Assembly (NCBI GenBank): GCA_947488345.1
Contig: CANKZQ010000004.1
Span: 62,001 to 126,000, forward strand
From: an uncultured Flavobacteriaceae bacterium
GTDB taxonomy: Bacteria; Bacteroidota; Bacteroidia; Flavobacteriales; Flavobacteriaceae
Direction: 5' to 3'
Length of the DNA: 64,000 nt
Positions 43,466 through 52,816 of the stretch are shown here, one piece after another. The position numbers and the translations under genes were made by a program. Position 1 is the first letter of the stretch. Each line of letters opens with the position of its first letter. The notes below the pieces were generated by a model. That model saw nothing but the letters and a program-made list of their open reading frames with translations, ran no database searches and had not been told where the DNA came from.

Positions 43466-44116
43466 CTAAATTATTGCCATTAAAAGTTCAGAAATCTTCC
43501 TTGCTTTGTTTAAAATCATAACGTGTGTGCCTCCTTCGATAATTACGCAATCTTTGATGTGTTTAATAGGAAAAACACCATCTGCATTTCCATGGATGTG
43601 GGCGACATTCGGAAGAGGTGTTTCTTGTTGCCAATGTAATACATTATACACTGCCCAAGGTAAATAAACTTCATCTCGCATAGATAAATACTTCCTGTAG
43701 AGGTCAATCCTTTTTTGTGCTACACTACCGAAAGCATATTTGGCAAAACTTTCGATATTTACAATTGCTTTTGTAGGAAACAACTTGTATGCTTTGGTTG
43801 TTCTTGCAATTTGAAGTCGTCTCGGTAGTTCATACTTGGTCTTGACACTTGAAATAATAATGGTATTTTTTGTTGGTACAATTTTACTCATTTCTTGTAC
43901 CATAATACCGCCAAACGAAACACCAATTAGAACGGGTTTTTCGTGCTGTATTCGTTCACACATTCGAGCGGCGTACGCAGATAATGATTCATTTTCTGAT
44001 AGGGGCACAAGCCAATCTAAGTAATGAATTTCATATGTTTGTTCAGGCAACTCGAGATATTCAAATATATCAATACTTGCGGCCAATCCAGGAACTAAAT
44101 AGAGATGCGTTTTCAT
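43466..44116 (-). CDS. Small alpha/beta hydrolase
   Basis: The start is the ATG at 44116 (MKTHLYLVPGLAASID), giving 216 residues; the codon before it (TTG) is in frame but unnecessary. The oxyanion loop is YLVPGLAAS, the nucleophile elbow is GVSFGG (about residue 85), the acid is probably in HIHGNADGVFP, and the His lies in IEGGTHVMI. This is a complete Ser-Asp-His triad. No signal peptide is seen. It lies between mtaB and rmlC on the same strand with gaps of 6 and 12 bp, so it belongs to that operon. Substrate unknown. Confidence 0.82.
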   Translation of the reverse strand: MKTHLYLVPGLAASIDIFEYLELPEQTYEIHYLDWLVPLSENESLSAYAARMCERIQHEKPVLIGVSFGGIMVQEMSKIVPTKNTIIISSVKTKYELPRRLQIARTTKAYKLFPTKAIVNIESFAKYAFGSVAQKRIDLYRKYLSMRDEVYLPWAVYNVLHWQQETPLPNVAHIHGNADGVFPIKHIKDCVIIEGGTHVMILNKARKISELLMAII

Positions 44117-44122
44117 CAAATA

Positions 44123-45457
44123 TTATGTAAAAGCAGGTTCTTTAATAAAATCAAAACGCACCAGGCCGTCAGTATCTATTTCGGTAAGCACAATATCGTG
44201 TAAGGTATTTACTAAACCTGGGTTCCATGGCGTTTTCACTTTCACATAATTTGCGGTGAAACCATGAATATAACCTTCTTTGTTTTCGCTTTCAAATAAC
44301 ACAGTATGTGATTTTTCGAGCTGACTTTCATAAAAGGCACGTCGTTTTTTCACCGATAGTCCGCGTAACATCTTGCTCCTTTTGATTCGGATATTTTTCG
44401 GAACAATGTTATCAAAGAGTACGGCTTCGGTATTTGGACGTTCCGAATAAGTGAATACATGTAGGTATGAAACATCTAAATCATTCAAATAATTATAGGT
44501 TTCTAAAAAAGCTTCCTCAGTCTCTCCTGGAAATCCAACAATGACATCTACACCAATACAGGCGTTAGGCATGACTTCCTTAATTTTTCTAACTCTATCG
44601 GTATAGGTAGCGCTTAAATAGCGACGTTTCATTTTTTTGAGCAGCATATCGCTTCCGCTTTGAAGCGGAATATGAAAATGTGGAACGAAACTTTTGGAGT
44701 TCGCTACAAAATTGATTGTTTCATTTTTTAATAAATTAGGCTCAATAGATGAAATTCTTAAACGATGAATACCGTCTATAGTATCTAGAGCCTGTACAAG
44801 TTCAAAAAAAGTGTGCTCATGTTTTTTATTGCCAAATTCGCCTTTACCATAATCACCAATATTCACACCAGTCAAGACAATTTCTTTAATTCCTGTTTCA
44901 GAAATTTTTGTTGCATTGGTTAGAACATTCTCTAAGGTGTCACTTCTAGAAATACCCCTTGCCAACGGAATTGTACAATAGGTACATTTATAATCACATC
45001 CATCTTGCACCTTCAGAAAAGCTCTTGTTCGATCTCCAATAGAGTAGGACCCAACATAAAAATCGGCTTCCGATATTTCACACGAGTGTACCTCTCCAAT
45101 GTCATTTTTAGTTAAGTCATTTAAATACTGAGTTACTTTAAATTTTTCTGTGGCTCCTAAAACGAGATCTACACCATCCACGGCAGCCAATTCTTCTGGT
45201 TTTAATTGGGCATAACATCCAACGGCAATTAAAAATGCCTCATCATTGAGTTTCAACGCATTTTTTACAATTGTTTTAAAACGTTTGTCGGCATTATCAG
45301 TAACAGAACAAGTATTTATCACATAAATGTCGGCTTTTTCTGCAAAGCCAACGCGCTCGAAACCTTCATTTTGAAAATTACGCGCAATTGTTGAAGTTTC
45401 GGAAAAATTAAGTTTGCAACCTAGGGTATAAAAAGCAACTTTTTTTTGTGCATTCAT
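44123..45457 (-). CDS. mtaB: tRNA t6A37 methylthiotransferase MtaB
   Basis: The 444-residue radical-SAM enzyme converts t6A37 to ms2t6A37 in tRNAs reading ANN codons. The N-terminal UPF0004 domain has Cys in LGCKLN (about 14), NTCSV (about 50) and VGCYAQ (about 82). The radical SAM cluster motif is CDYKCTYC (about 153-160), followed by PLARG. The short C-terminal TRAM domain covers about 375-440. HIPLQSGSD and GFPGETEE are also typical. All cluster cysteines are present. It heads the mtaB-hydrolase-rmlC-transglycosylase unit. Confidence 0.95.
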   Translation of the reverse strand: MNAQKKVAFYTLGCKLNFSETSTIARNFQNEGFERVGFAEKADIYVINTCSVTDNADKRFKTIVKNALKLNDEAFLIAVGCYAQLKPEELAAVDGVDLVLGATEKFKVTQYLNDLTKNDIGEVHSCEISEADFYVGSYSIGDRTRAFLKVQDGCDYKCTYCTIPLARGISRSDTLENVLTNATKISETGIKEIVLTGVNIGDYGKGEFGNKKHEHTFFELVQALDTIDGIHRLRISSIEPNLLKNETINFVANSKSFVPHFHIPLQSGSDMLLKKMKRRYLSATYTDRVRKIKEVMPNACIGVDVIVGFPGETEEAFLETYNYLNDLDVSYLHVFTYSERPNTEAVLFDNIVPKNIRIKRSKMLRGLSVKKRRAFYESQLEKSHTVLFESENKEGYIHGFTANYVKVKTPWNPGLVNTLHDIVLTEIDTDGLVRFDFIKEPAFT

Positions 45458-45509
45458 TCATGTACATTTACAGGACGCAAATTTACAATAATATTATAGT
45501 TTAACACAA

Positions 45510-46016
45510 ATGCAAGTAGTTTTTGAAACACAACGCCTCAAAGTACGAAAATTACTACTGAAAGACTTTAAACCATTCCATGAGATGCATAGCAATATCC
45601 GCGTTATGCAATATGTTCGAGGTAGAGCCATGACTTTTGAAGAGAATGAAAAAGAATTACCTGCACTTATTGAAAAGTATAAAAACCCTGAAAACGATTT
45701 TTGGATTTATGCTATAGAACGAAAGGAAGATGGCCATTTTGTTGGAACTGTTGCCTTAGTAAAAGATACCCAAGGAGATGACGAGATCGGTTATAGGTTT
45801 TTAGAAAAATACTGGAAAAACGGATATGGTTTTGAAATTGCTGAGGGATTGGTTTCTTATTGTCGTAGTTTAGGAATGTCGAAAGTCATTGCAAATGTGG
45901 TGGTGAAGAATGAGGCTTCAACTAAAATTATTAGAAAATTGGGATTTCATTTTGTCGGCGATTTTGTATCTGATGATTTAAAATTACCTGAGCGTAAATT
46001 CGAGTTAAAATTATAA
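45510..46016 (+). CDS. GNAT-family N-acetyltransferase
   Basis: The 168-residue protein has the RimJ/RimL-like GNAT layout. It includes ETQRLKVRKLLLKDFKPFHEM at the start (in part), GTVALVKDTQGDDEIGYRF (about residues 87-105), and motif A EKYWKNGYGFEIAEGLVSYC. The later VVVKNEASTKIIRKLGF completes the acetyl-CoA fold. Substrates in this group include ribosomal protein N-termini and small amines. No neighbours indicate a specific one. It is divergent from mtaB. Confidence 0.9.
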   Translation: MQVVFETQRLKVRKLLLKDFKPFHEMHSNIRVMQYVRGRAMTFEENEKELPALIEKYKNPENDFWIYAIERKEDGHFVGTVALVKDTQGDDEIGYRFLEKYWKNGYGFEIAEGLVSYCRSLGMSKVIANVVVKNEASTKIIRKLGFHFVGDFVSDDLKLPERKFELKL

Positions 46017-46088
46017 GCACAGTTTTAAGAGCTAATTTTAGTTTTGAAATTGAGTTTTATCAATAGTATCAAACACTAATTTTTCTAT

Positions 46089-47240
46089 ATGCTAGAATAT
46101 GAAAAAAGAATAAATCAAGTGAAGTCCTTTTTTGAAAATAAGGATACGGTGCTTGGGTATCGAAAATTAATGGATTGTGCCATTGACACTCAAGATCTAC
46201 ATATTTACGAAGAAATTGTGGCGCTTACCGATTGGAAAGAAAAGTATCCAGATGAAGAAGAAAAATTCATTCAAAAATCGTTATCAATTTTAGATAAAAT
46301 TGCGACTATTCCAATAGCATTGAATACCTCGAACGAAGCAGTTCTTGAGGCTCATGAAATTTCTAAATCATACAATAAAAGATCGTTTGTTTTGGGCCCC
46401 ATTTCCTTAAAGATTCGTAAGAGTGAGGTGTATGGCTTAGTTGGTGAAAATGGGAATGGAAAGACAACACTTCTTAGGGTATTAGCCAAAGAATTAAAAT
46501 CTGATACTGGTCGTTTAAATTTTGATTTTGATCAAGAGTTTAAAAAGGATTTTGATTTGCGTACGAAATTGGTATACATTCCTCAGCGTACTCAAAAATG
46601 GCATGGAAGTTTGAAAGATAATTTGAAATTTGTCTTGTCAAATTATGGTGTTTCTCCGAAAGAAAATGAAATCAGAATTTTAATGATGATTGCCCGTTTC
46701 GGGTTATGGAAATACAAAGATTTGAAGTGGAGTGAATTATCGTCGGGTTATAAAATGCGTTTTGAATTAGCGCGTACATTATTGAGACAACCAGAATTAT
46801 TGCTGCTAGATGAACCTTTGGCAAATTTGGATGTCTTGGCTCAACAGGTAATTTTAGAGGATCTAAAATCTATCGGTAACTCTTTGAATAATCCAATAGC
46901 AATTATTTTATCATCACAGCAGCTATATGAAGTGGAGAAAATATCAGATCATGTTATTTTTCTTAAAAATGGACAGTATAGTGATGGAGGCCAAACTCCT
47001 GTAACTACTAATGATAATTTGATTATTGAGATAGATTGTGCTTGCGAGCGAGAAGAATTAGCGACGATTTTTTCTAATTTATCTTTACAAAAATTAGTTT
47101 ACAACGGAGGTATTTATTTTGCGTACTTCGATGGTAAAACCTCGTTTTCTTCGGTGCTAGAGAAGATTGGAGGAAGTACTATTGAGGTCACATATGTTCG
47201 TAATATTTCTAACTCTACTAGGCGCTTTTTTGTCTCCTAA
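46089..47240 (+). CDS. ABC transporter ATP-binding protein with N-terminal helical extension
   Basis: The 383-residue ATPase has an unusual N-terminal helical region of about 85 residues (LEYEKRINQVKSFFENKD and on) before the first ABC strand (LEAHEISKSYNKRSF). Walker A is GENGNGKTT (about residue 120), Walker B LLLLDEPLANLD (about 238), and the H-loop position is SSQQ rather than a His. The signature is LSSGYKMRFELART instead of LSGGQ. The C-terminal 80 residues are an accessory domain. The ATPase may be weak or regulated. It is followed by a large membrane protein, its likely permease, 11 bp later. Confidence 0.85.
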   Translation: MLEYEKRINQVKSFFENKDTVLGYRKLMDCAIDTQDLHIYEEIVALTDWKEKYPDEEEKFIQKSLSILDKIATIPIALNTSNEAVLEAHEISKSYNKRSFVLGPISLKIRKSEVYGLVGENGNGKTTLLRVLAKELKSDTGRLNFDFDQEFKKDFDLRTKLVYIPQRTQKWHGSLKDNLKFVLSNYGVSPKENEIRILMMIARFGLWKYKDLKWSELSSGYKMRFELARTLLRQPELLLLDEPLANLDVLAQQVILEDLKSIGNSLNNPIAIILSSQQLYEVEKISDHVIFLKNGQYSDGGQTPVTTNDNLIIEIDCACEREELATIFSNLSLQKLVYNGGIYFAYFDGKTSFSSVLEKIGGSTIEVTYVRNISNSTRRFFVS

Positions 47241-47251
47241 AAACACTTTTA

Positions 47252-48994
47252 ATGAAAAAGAATATTTATAGAATTAATCAGTATTTATTAGAGAATTACC
47301 CCACCATTTGGAATACGAAGATTGTTTGGATGTTGGCCGTTAGTTGTATACTTCATATCATATTTTTTATATTGGGTTATGTGACTCTTATAGATCCAGA
47401 GTTGTTACATGAACGAAACGCGATTGATGTCTATTTTGAAAATGGTACAGCTTTTTTTAGTATTATTTTGTCGATTTTACTCTTGGTTATATGGCTCATA
47501 TATTTGTTTAAAAATAATGCATTCAAGAATTTTTACCCAACTTCTCAATTAAAGTTGTTTTCGCAGTTTATTAGTTATTTTATTATTATATTTTTTTCAA
47601 CCTCGTTTTACTTTTCATATACCTATGGCCTAAAATTGTACATTGTAAATACCTATGAAGATGTTGTCGTTGCGGATGAAATTAATGTTTCAAATAATGC
47701 CGCGTTGTTTTTTTCTCATGCTATTGATGATTATACATTGGATAACTTAAGGTATCCACCACCTTTTTCAGAAATTTATTGTGAATCAAATTCAGAATTA
47801 ATAGATAGAGAAAAAATATATGTCAGTTTTTTAGATCAAGATTATCAGTTCTATACATTGACCTCGAAAGAAGTTAAAATCCGCGCTATTGTTTCTGATT
47901 ATAACCTAGATAATTACGTGTTTAGGAGAGAAAGAGATTCAAGTTATGTCTATTTCTTTAAAGATACGTTGGTAGATATTTCAAAGTATGTAGAAAATGC
48001 AATTCCGACTTATTTTAATTATTCAGACACCTTCTATGATGCTGAAGATTATGAACAATATGATTATAATTTTAGCTATACAAACAAGGCGTATCCGATC
48101 TATGACAAATATGAAAAGAAAAGAGAGTATAGAAATAAATATGCATTTGATTTACTCAAAAGAAACAATGCTGATGAAATTAAAGCTTTATTAAAACGAT
48201 TTCTAACCATCGCAGATAAGTACAAAGTACAACATAATTTATCTGAAGAGAAATGGTTTAATTTGGTCTATCACCCTGATGAATTCAAGGTAGAATCATT
48301 GATTCGTAAGGAAAAGAAAATAGACGGTTATGAATCCTATACGAATGCAACAGCCGAACAAACTGCCATTCAGAAATTTAATCTCGAGCGTAGAACAAAT
48401 TTTTATATTGAAACGGATAATTTGGAATATGTATTTGAAAACATTGAAGAGATAAAGAATCGGAACGTACTGGATGGATTTATACATTTTTTTATTTGGA
48501 CAGCATTCTGCATAGCTATGTTGATTTTTATATTTAGAATAACCGGCCTTAGACAGTTTCTATTCACTGTGATTGCGGCTGGAGTGCTAATTGTTTTCAT
48601 TTCATTAGTTACTGTACTATATATGTATATCGGCGGTGGCGGATCAAATAAAGAAGAGTATTTTGCTTTTTATTTAACCCTCATTATTGGTGGCTTGATT
48701 TTATATACATCGATATTCTTAACCGATAGAATACGAAAAAACATTATGGCCATTTTCCTAAATTTATCATTATTAGGGTTTGTTTTATATGTGCTTCTAA
48801 TTGTTACTCTTATATCATTGCATCAAAGAGAAACTTGTAATAAATTGTATAGTTATGACTATACTCGAGATTGTTTTAATCTAGGTGAGTGGTTGGGCAC
48901 TTATCTTAGTTATATTTTGCTGCTAATAGGTATTGTTTTTGTTTATTTTTACACACATATTGTCAAAAAATGGAAAGGCTTACCGGAAGGATAG
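47252..48994 (+). CDS. Large membrane protein with extracytoplasmic domain, probable ABC permease partner
   Basis: The 580-residue protein has three N-terminal TM helices (about residues 25-46, 70-88 and 104-124), a region of about 270 residues rich in Tyr and Asp (about 130-400), then five TM helices to the C-terminus. Topology implies the central domain lies on one side of the membrane, probably outside. The pair with the ATPase suggests an ABC-2-like exporter or a mechanotransmission system. No known domain is recognised in the central part. YSDTFYDAEDYEQYDYNF shows the acidic, aromatic composition. Confidence 0.75.
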   Translation: MKKNIYRINQYLLENYPTIWNTKIVWMLAVSCILHIIFFILGYVTLIDPELLHERNAIDVYFENGTAFFSIILSILLLVIWLIYLFKNNAFKNFYPTSQLKLFSQFISYFIIIFFSTSFYFSYTYGLKLYIVNTYEDVVVADEINVSNNAALFFSHAIDDYTLDNLRYPPPFSEIYCESNSELIDREKIYVSFLDQDYQFYTLTSKEVKIRAIVSDYNLDNYVFRRERDSSYVYFFKDTLVDISKYVENAIPTYFNYSDTFYDAEDYEQYDYNFSYTNKAYPIYDKYEKKREYRNKYAFDLLKRNNADEIKALLKRFLTIADKYKVQHNLSEEKWFNLVYHPDEFKVESLIRKEKKIDGYESYTNATAEQTAIQKFNLERRTNFYIETDNLEYVFENIEEIKNRNVLDGFIHFFIWTAFCIAMLIFIFRITGLRQFLFTVIAAGVLIVFISLVTVLYMYIGGGGSNKEEYFAFYLTLIIGGLILYTSIFLTDRIRKNIMAIFLNLSLLGFVLYVLLIVTLISLHQRETCNKLYSYDYTRDCFNLGEWLGTYLSYILLLIGIVFVYFYTHIVKKWKGLPEG

Positions 48995-49019
48995 TTAATT
49001 TTTATAAATTCACTTATAT

Positions 49020-49337
49020 ATGATTGCCAAAACACCAGAACCACCATATTATGCTGTAATTTTCACAACAATAAGAACAAACGTAGATGAAAATTATGAA
49101 GCAACAGCACATCAAATGGAATTGCTAGCAAAGCAACAGGAAGGTTATTTAGGCATCGATTCAGCGAGATCCGAAGTTGGTATTACAGTATCATACTGGA
49201 AGAGCTTAGAAGCAATTAGCAACTGGAAAAATAATTTAGAACATACTGTAGCTAGAGAAAAGGGTAGAGCAGTTTGGTATCAGCAGTACCAATTAAGAAT
49301 TTGTAAAGTCGAAAGAGCTTATGAGTTTACGAAATAA
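49020..49337 (+). CDS. Antibiotic biosynthesis monooxygenase (ABM)-domain protein
   Basis: The 105-residue cytoplasmic protein is one ABM dimeric alpha/beta-barrel domain: YYAVIFTTIRT, YEATAHQMELLAKQQEGYLG, and VSYWKSLEAISNWKNN (about residues 60-75). Family members are cofactor-less oxygenases or heme-degrading or stress proteins; the exact role is unknown. Its last 17 bp overlap the start of the peptide-binding lipoprotein gene in another frame, so the two may be co-translated. Confidence 0.85.
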   Translation: MIAKTPEPPYYAVIFTTIRTNVDENYEATAHQMELLAKQQEGYLGIDSARSEVGITVSYWKSLEAISNWKNNLEHTVAREKGRAVWYQQYQLRICKVERAYEFTK

Positions 49338-50940
49338 ACGAGTAATAGGTTGTTTAATCTTGAGCATTATGTTCGTCGCTTCTTGTAAAAGAAAGGAAAG
49401 CGGTTTTGACGAAACGCAGGTGTTTCGATATAATGAACATTCTAATATAAGTTCACTAGATCCGGCCTTTGCAAAGAAGCAGGCCGACATTTGGCCCATG
49501 CATCAATTATTTAATGGCCTTGTGCAATTAGATGATAGTTTGAAAGTGCGACCCGATATCGCAAAAAGCTGGCATATTTCCGATGATGGAAAGACCTATC
49601 AATTTCAACTACGCAATGACGTCTTTTTTCATAAACATGAGCAGTTTGGCGTCGATTCGACTCGCAATGTAGTTGCAGGTGATTTTGAATATAGCTTTAA
49701 TCGTTTATTAGACCCGAAAGTCGCTTCGGCGGGAAATTGGGTATTAAAAAATGTGGCTACTTTTAAAGCGACCAATGATTCAATATTTACGATCAATCTA
49801 AAGAAACCATTCCCTCCATTTTTAGGACTCTTATCGATGAAATATTGCTCTGTGGTTCCTAAAGAAATAGTGACATATTATGGTAACGATTTTCGTTCAA
49901 ATCCTATTGGTACTGGGCCTTTTAAATTTAAGTTGTGGGTAGAGAATACCAAGCTTGTCTTTCGTAAGAATGAACATTACTTTGAAAAAGATAGTCTTGG
50001 ATTCGCTTTACCCTATTTGGAAGCGGTCGCCATTACTTTTTTACCTGATAAACAAAGTGAGTTTTTACAATTAGTTCAAGGGAATATAGATTTTTTGTCG
50101 GGACTAGATGCGTCATATAAAGATGATATATTGTCTGTAGAAGGAACGTTAAATGAGCGATATAAAGAGCAGTTTAACATGTTAACGGGTGCCTATTTGA
50201 ATACTGAATATTTAGGATTTAAAATGGATTTAGAAGCAGAACATCCGGTGTCAAATCATAAATTAAGGAAGGCCATTAATTATGGATTTGACAGAGAGAA
50301 GATGATTTTGTACATGCGCAATGGTATTGGTACTCCGGCTGTGAATGGATTTATTCCTAAAGGACTACCGGGTTTTGCTGATGCTAACGGCTATACATAT
50401 CAACCAAAGACAGCAAAAAAATTGGTCGACGCTTATATCGAAGAAACGGGAGATAAAGAACCCGAAATTTCTATTGCGACGAATAGTCAGTATGTTGATT
50501 TATGCGAATATATTCAACGTGAACTTCAGAAAATTGGAGTCACCGTGAATATTGATGTAATGCCTCCATCAACACTTAGACAATCTAAAACAAAGGGAGA
50601 GTTACCAATTGCAAGAGCAAGTTGGATCGCCGATTTCCCAGACGCCGAAAATTATTTATTTTTATTCTACGGGAAAAATTTTGCCCCAAAAGGCCCTAAT
50701 TTCACCCACTTCAAGAATGAGACCTTTGATCGTTTATATGAAGAAACCTTTATAACCTTAGATGATAAGCGTAGATATCAATTATATCAACGCATGGACA
50801 GTATCATCATCGCAGAAGCACCTATAGTGCCATTATACTATGACGCTGTGGTTCGATTTTCTCAGAAAAATGTAAAAGGTCTGGGAATGAATCCTATAAA
50901 TTTATTAACCTTAAAAAAAGTTTCTAAAACGAAAGAGTAG
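49321..50940 (+). CDS. Oligopeptide-type ABC substrate-binding lipoprotein (SBP_bac_5)
   Basis: The 539-residue lipoprotein (lipobox LSIMFVASCKRK) belongs to the OppA/DppA family: FRYNEHSNISSLDPAFAKKQ (in part), GTGPFKFKLW (about residue 200), DKQSEFLQLVQGNID and LRKAINYGFDREKM. It would bind peptides or other small solutes. No opp permease or ATPase genes lie in the window, so it is an orphan component here. Its 3' end overlaps the convergent EEP gene by 17 bp. It starts inside the ABM gene. Confidence 0.9.
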   Translation: MSLRNKRVIGCLILSIMFVASCKRKESGFDETQVFRYNEHSNISSLDPAFAKKQADIWPMHQLFNGLVQLDDSLKVRPDIAKSWHISDDGKTYQFQLRNDVFFHKHEQFGVDSTRNVVAGDFEYSFNRLLDPKVASAGNWVLKNVATFKATNDSIFTINLKKPFPPFLGLLSMKYCSVVPKEIVTYYGNDFRSNPIGTGPFKFKLWVENTKLVFRKNEHYFEKDSLGFALPYLEAVAITFLPDKQSEFLQLVQGNIDFLSGLDASYKDDILSVEGTLNERYKEQFNMLTGAYLNTEYLGFKMDLEAEHPVSNHKLRKAINYGFDREKMILYMRNGIGTPAVNGFIPKGLPGFADANGYTYQPKTAKKLVDAYIEETGDKEPEISIATNSQYVDLCEYIQRELQKIGVTVNIDVMPPSTLRQSKTKGELPIARASWIADFPDAENYLFLFYGKNFAPKGPNFTHFKNETFDRLYEETFITLDDKRRYQLYQRMDSIIIAEAPIVPLYYDAVVRFSQKNVKGLGMNPINLLTLKKVSKTKE

Positions 50941-51940
50941 TCATAATTGGGAAATGATCGGAGTACTGTACGCGAAAATTTTCATGCGTACGAATCTTGA
51001 TTGATTTATCTACAAAAATATAATCTATTCGTAGAGGAAACCCATTAAAGCTATACGTTTTTCCAAAGCCCTTACCAGCCTCAGAAAATGAATCATTAAA
51101 CTCATTTTTAGTATGTTTATACATCCAGGAGTAAGCTGTATTATTCATATCTCCTGCTAGAATCATTTTATACTTACATTGCTCAATATCATTGTTAAGC
51201 GCCTTGAGTTGCTTCTCTTGAATTTTAAATGAAGAGCGTAGTCGTTTGAGCAATTTTTCTGAGTTAGGATGACCAAAAAAATCTTTATCAGGAATGATAC
51301 CAAGAGAATTGAAACGAAAATTATAGATTCTTAAGGTATCCGTGCCTTTTTTAATATCCGCATATATAGCGCTGGGCTGATTCCGACCAAATCGGATAAC
51401 ACCTTCACTGATGATTGGGTATTTGGAAAAAATTGCTAGACTGGATCGAAGCTTATTTTTATAGATAGGATTACTTATATAGGGATAGTTCAAACTGAAA
51501 TTTTCGAGTTGCTGATATTCTTGAAAGGCAATAATATCTGGTTGTTGCACTTCCATGAATTCACGTATTCTCAAAGGTATGTTTTCAGATTTAATCCATT
51601 CATACATATTAAATTTACGCACGTTGTAGGACATAATAGAAAGTTCATTTTCAGTGGCCTCAGTGCCTCCGCTCAACTTGTATAAAGATGGAATAAAGAA
51701 AAAGCTCAGGATGAGTATAAAAAGATTTATATACACTTGTTTTTTACGTCTCGTGAGCAGCCAAAAAATTAAGAAAATCAGAGTTCCAAATAGTAAAATT
51801 GGAACAATTAAACTAAGCAAAGAGATAAGCCCAAATTTTTCAGGCGGCAGATAGGGTAAAATAAAGGCAAAAAAAAGTCCGACAATAAACAGTATGTTTA
51901 TTGTGAAAAGAACTTTATGTATGAAAGATAATTTCTTCAT
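50924..51940 (-). CDS. Membrane-anchored endonuclease/exonuclease/phosphatase family protein
   Basis: The 338-residue protein has three N-terminal hydrophobic helices (about residues 8-30, 36-60 and 70-88). An EEP domain follows with LSIMSYNVRKFN (about 104), IIAFQEYQQL with the catalytic Glu (about 138), GDMNNTAYSW (about 267) and SDHFPIMTTL with the C-terminal Asp-His (about 330). All catalytic motifs are present. The EEP domain probably faces the periplasm. Substrates could be phosphodiesters or lipids. It closes the rhomboid-AAA cluster, 15 bp after the second rhomboid gene. Confidence 0.9.
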   Translation of the reverse strand: MKKLSFIHKVLFTINILFIVGLFFAFILPYLPPEKFGLISLLSLIVPILLFGTLIFLIFWLLTRRKKQVYINLFILILSFFFIPSLYKLSGGTEATENELSIMSYNVRKFNMYEWIKSENIPLRIREFMEVQQPDIIAFQEYQQLENFSLNYPYISNPIYKNKLRSSLAIFSKYPIISEGVIRFGRNQPSAIYADIKKGTDTLRIYNFRFNSLGIIPDKDFFGHPNSEKLLKRLRSSFKIQEKQLKALNNDIEQCKYKMILAGDMNNTAYSWMYKHTKNEFNDSFSEAGKGFGKTYSFNGFPLRIDYIFVDKSIKIRTHENFRVQYSDHFPIMTTLSF

Positions 51941-51955
51941 TTTAATAGTCTAACC

Positions 51956-52810
51956 TTATTTTTTTCTTACCGAAAATAAAAAGTCTTTTTCTTCTTTTGT
52001 TAGAGTTTCGTAACCTGATTTACTAATTTTATCTAAAATATCATCTATGCGTCTCTGTTTACCAGAATCGTTCTGAGATGAAGTTTCGGGTTTCGATTTC
52101 TTATAAACAGTTTTTAAGGGTTTTTGTTTTTTTGATTTAAAAAGACTCATCAACATGACTCCGATATCATTGCCTTTTTTTAACTGCAGACTATAAATGT
52201 AACCTAAAAAAGCACCTCCAAGATGAGCGAATTCACCACCCGAATTAGGTCCTGGAATTCCCGCTATAAAAGCTATTAATAGAAAGGTTGTTATAATCCA
52301 AAGTTTTAAGGTGAATACTCCGAAAAGACGGACTTCATAATTTGGAGCGTAAGTTGTAATCCCAACAAGTGTAGAAAAAATGGCTGCCGAGGCTCCCACT
52401 AAAATGGCTCCTTCGTTTTTAAATGCTGGCAATAAATTATAAGACAACAAGAACAGAAGTCCTCCAAAGACAATTCCAAGAAAATAATAGTTTAAAAAGT
52501 GTTTTACACTTAGTAGGTTTAAAAATATACGCCCAGTAAAAAACAAAACAATTACATTACCTAATAGGTGCATGAAACCTGCGTGTAAAAAGGCATATGT
52601 TATGATAGACCATGGTCGATACAAAAAATCGCCTAAGTCGTCAGGCAGCGAGAAATAATCTGTAAAAAAAGTCGCAGTTTCTGAACTGAATGAATAATAA
52701 ATAGCATTGTAAATTGCTATAATTGCAAATATGCCTACATTAATAAAAATAAGCTTAATCGATATATCAGCTAAATCATACTTTGTTTTTATTTCCGAAA
52801 GAAGACTCAT
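51956..52810 (-). CDS. Rhomboid intramembrane serine protease (second, with cytosolic tail)
   Basis: The 284-residue protein has six TM helices. The catalytic Ser is in GASAAIFSTL (about residue 140) and the catalytic His in FAHLGGAFLGYIYSL (about 196), with the L1-loop region YRPWSIITYAFLH also present. The dyad is complete. The C-terminal 75 residues are hydrophilic and end in a helix (RRIDDILDKISKSGYETL). It lies 6 bp after the TPR membrane protein and 15 bp before the EEP gene. Its likely job is cleavage of membrane proteins. Confidence 0.93.
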   Translation of the reverse strand: MSLLSEIKTKYDLADISIKLIFINVGIFAIIAIYNAIYYSFSSETATFFTDYFSLPDDLGDFLYRPWSIITYAFLHAGFMHLLGNVIVLFFTGRIFLNLLSVKHFLNYYFLGIVFGGLLFLLSYNLLPAFKNEGAILVGASAAIFSTLVGITTYAPNYEVRLFGVFTLKLWIITTFLLIAFIAGIPGPNSGGEFAHLGGAFLGYIYSLQLKKGNDIGVMLMSLFKSKKQKPLKTVYKKSKPETSSQNDSGKQRRIDDILDKISKSGYETLTKEEKDFLFSVRKK

Positions 52811-52816
52811 AAATTT

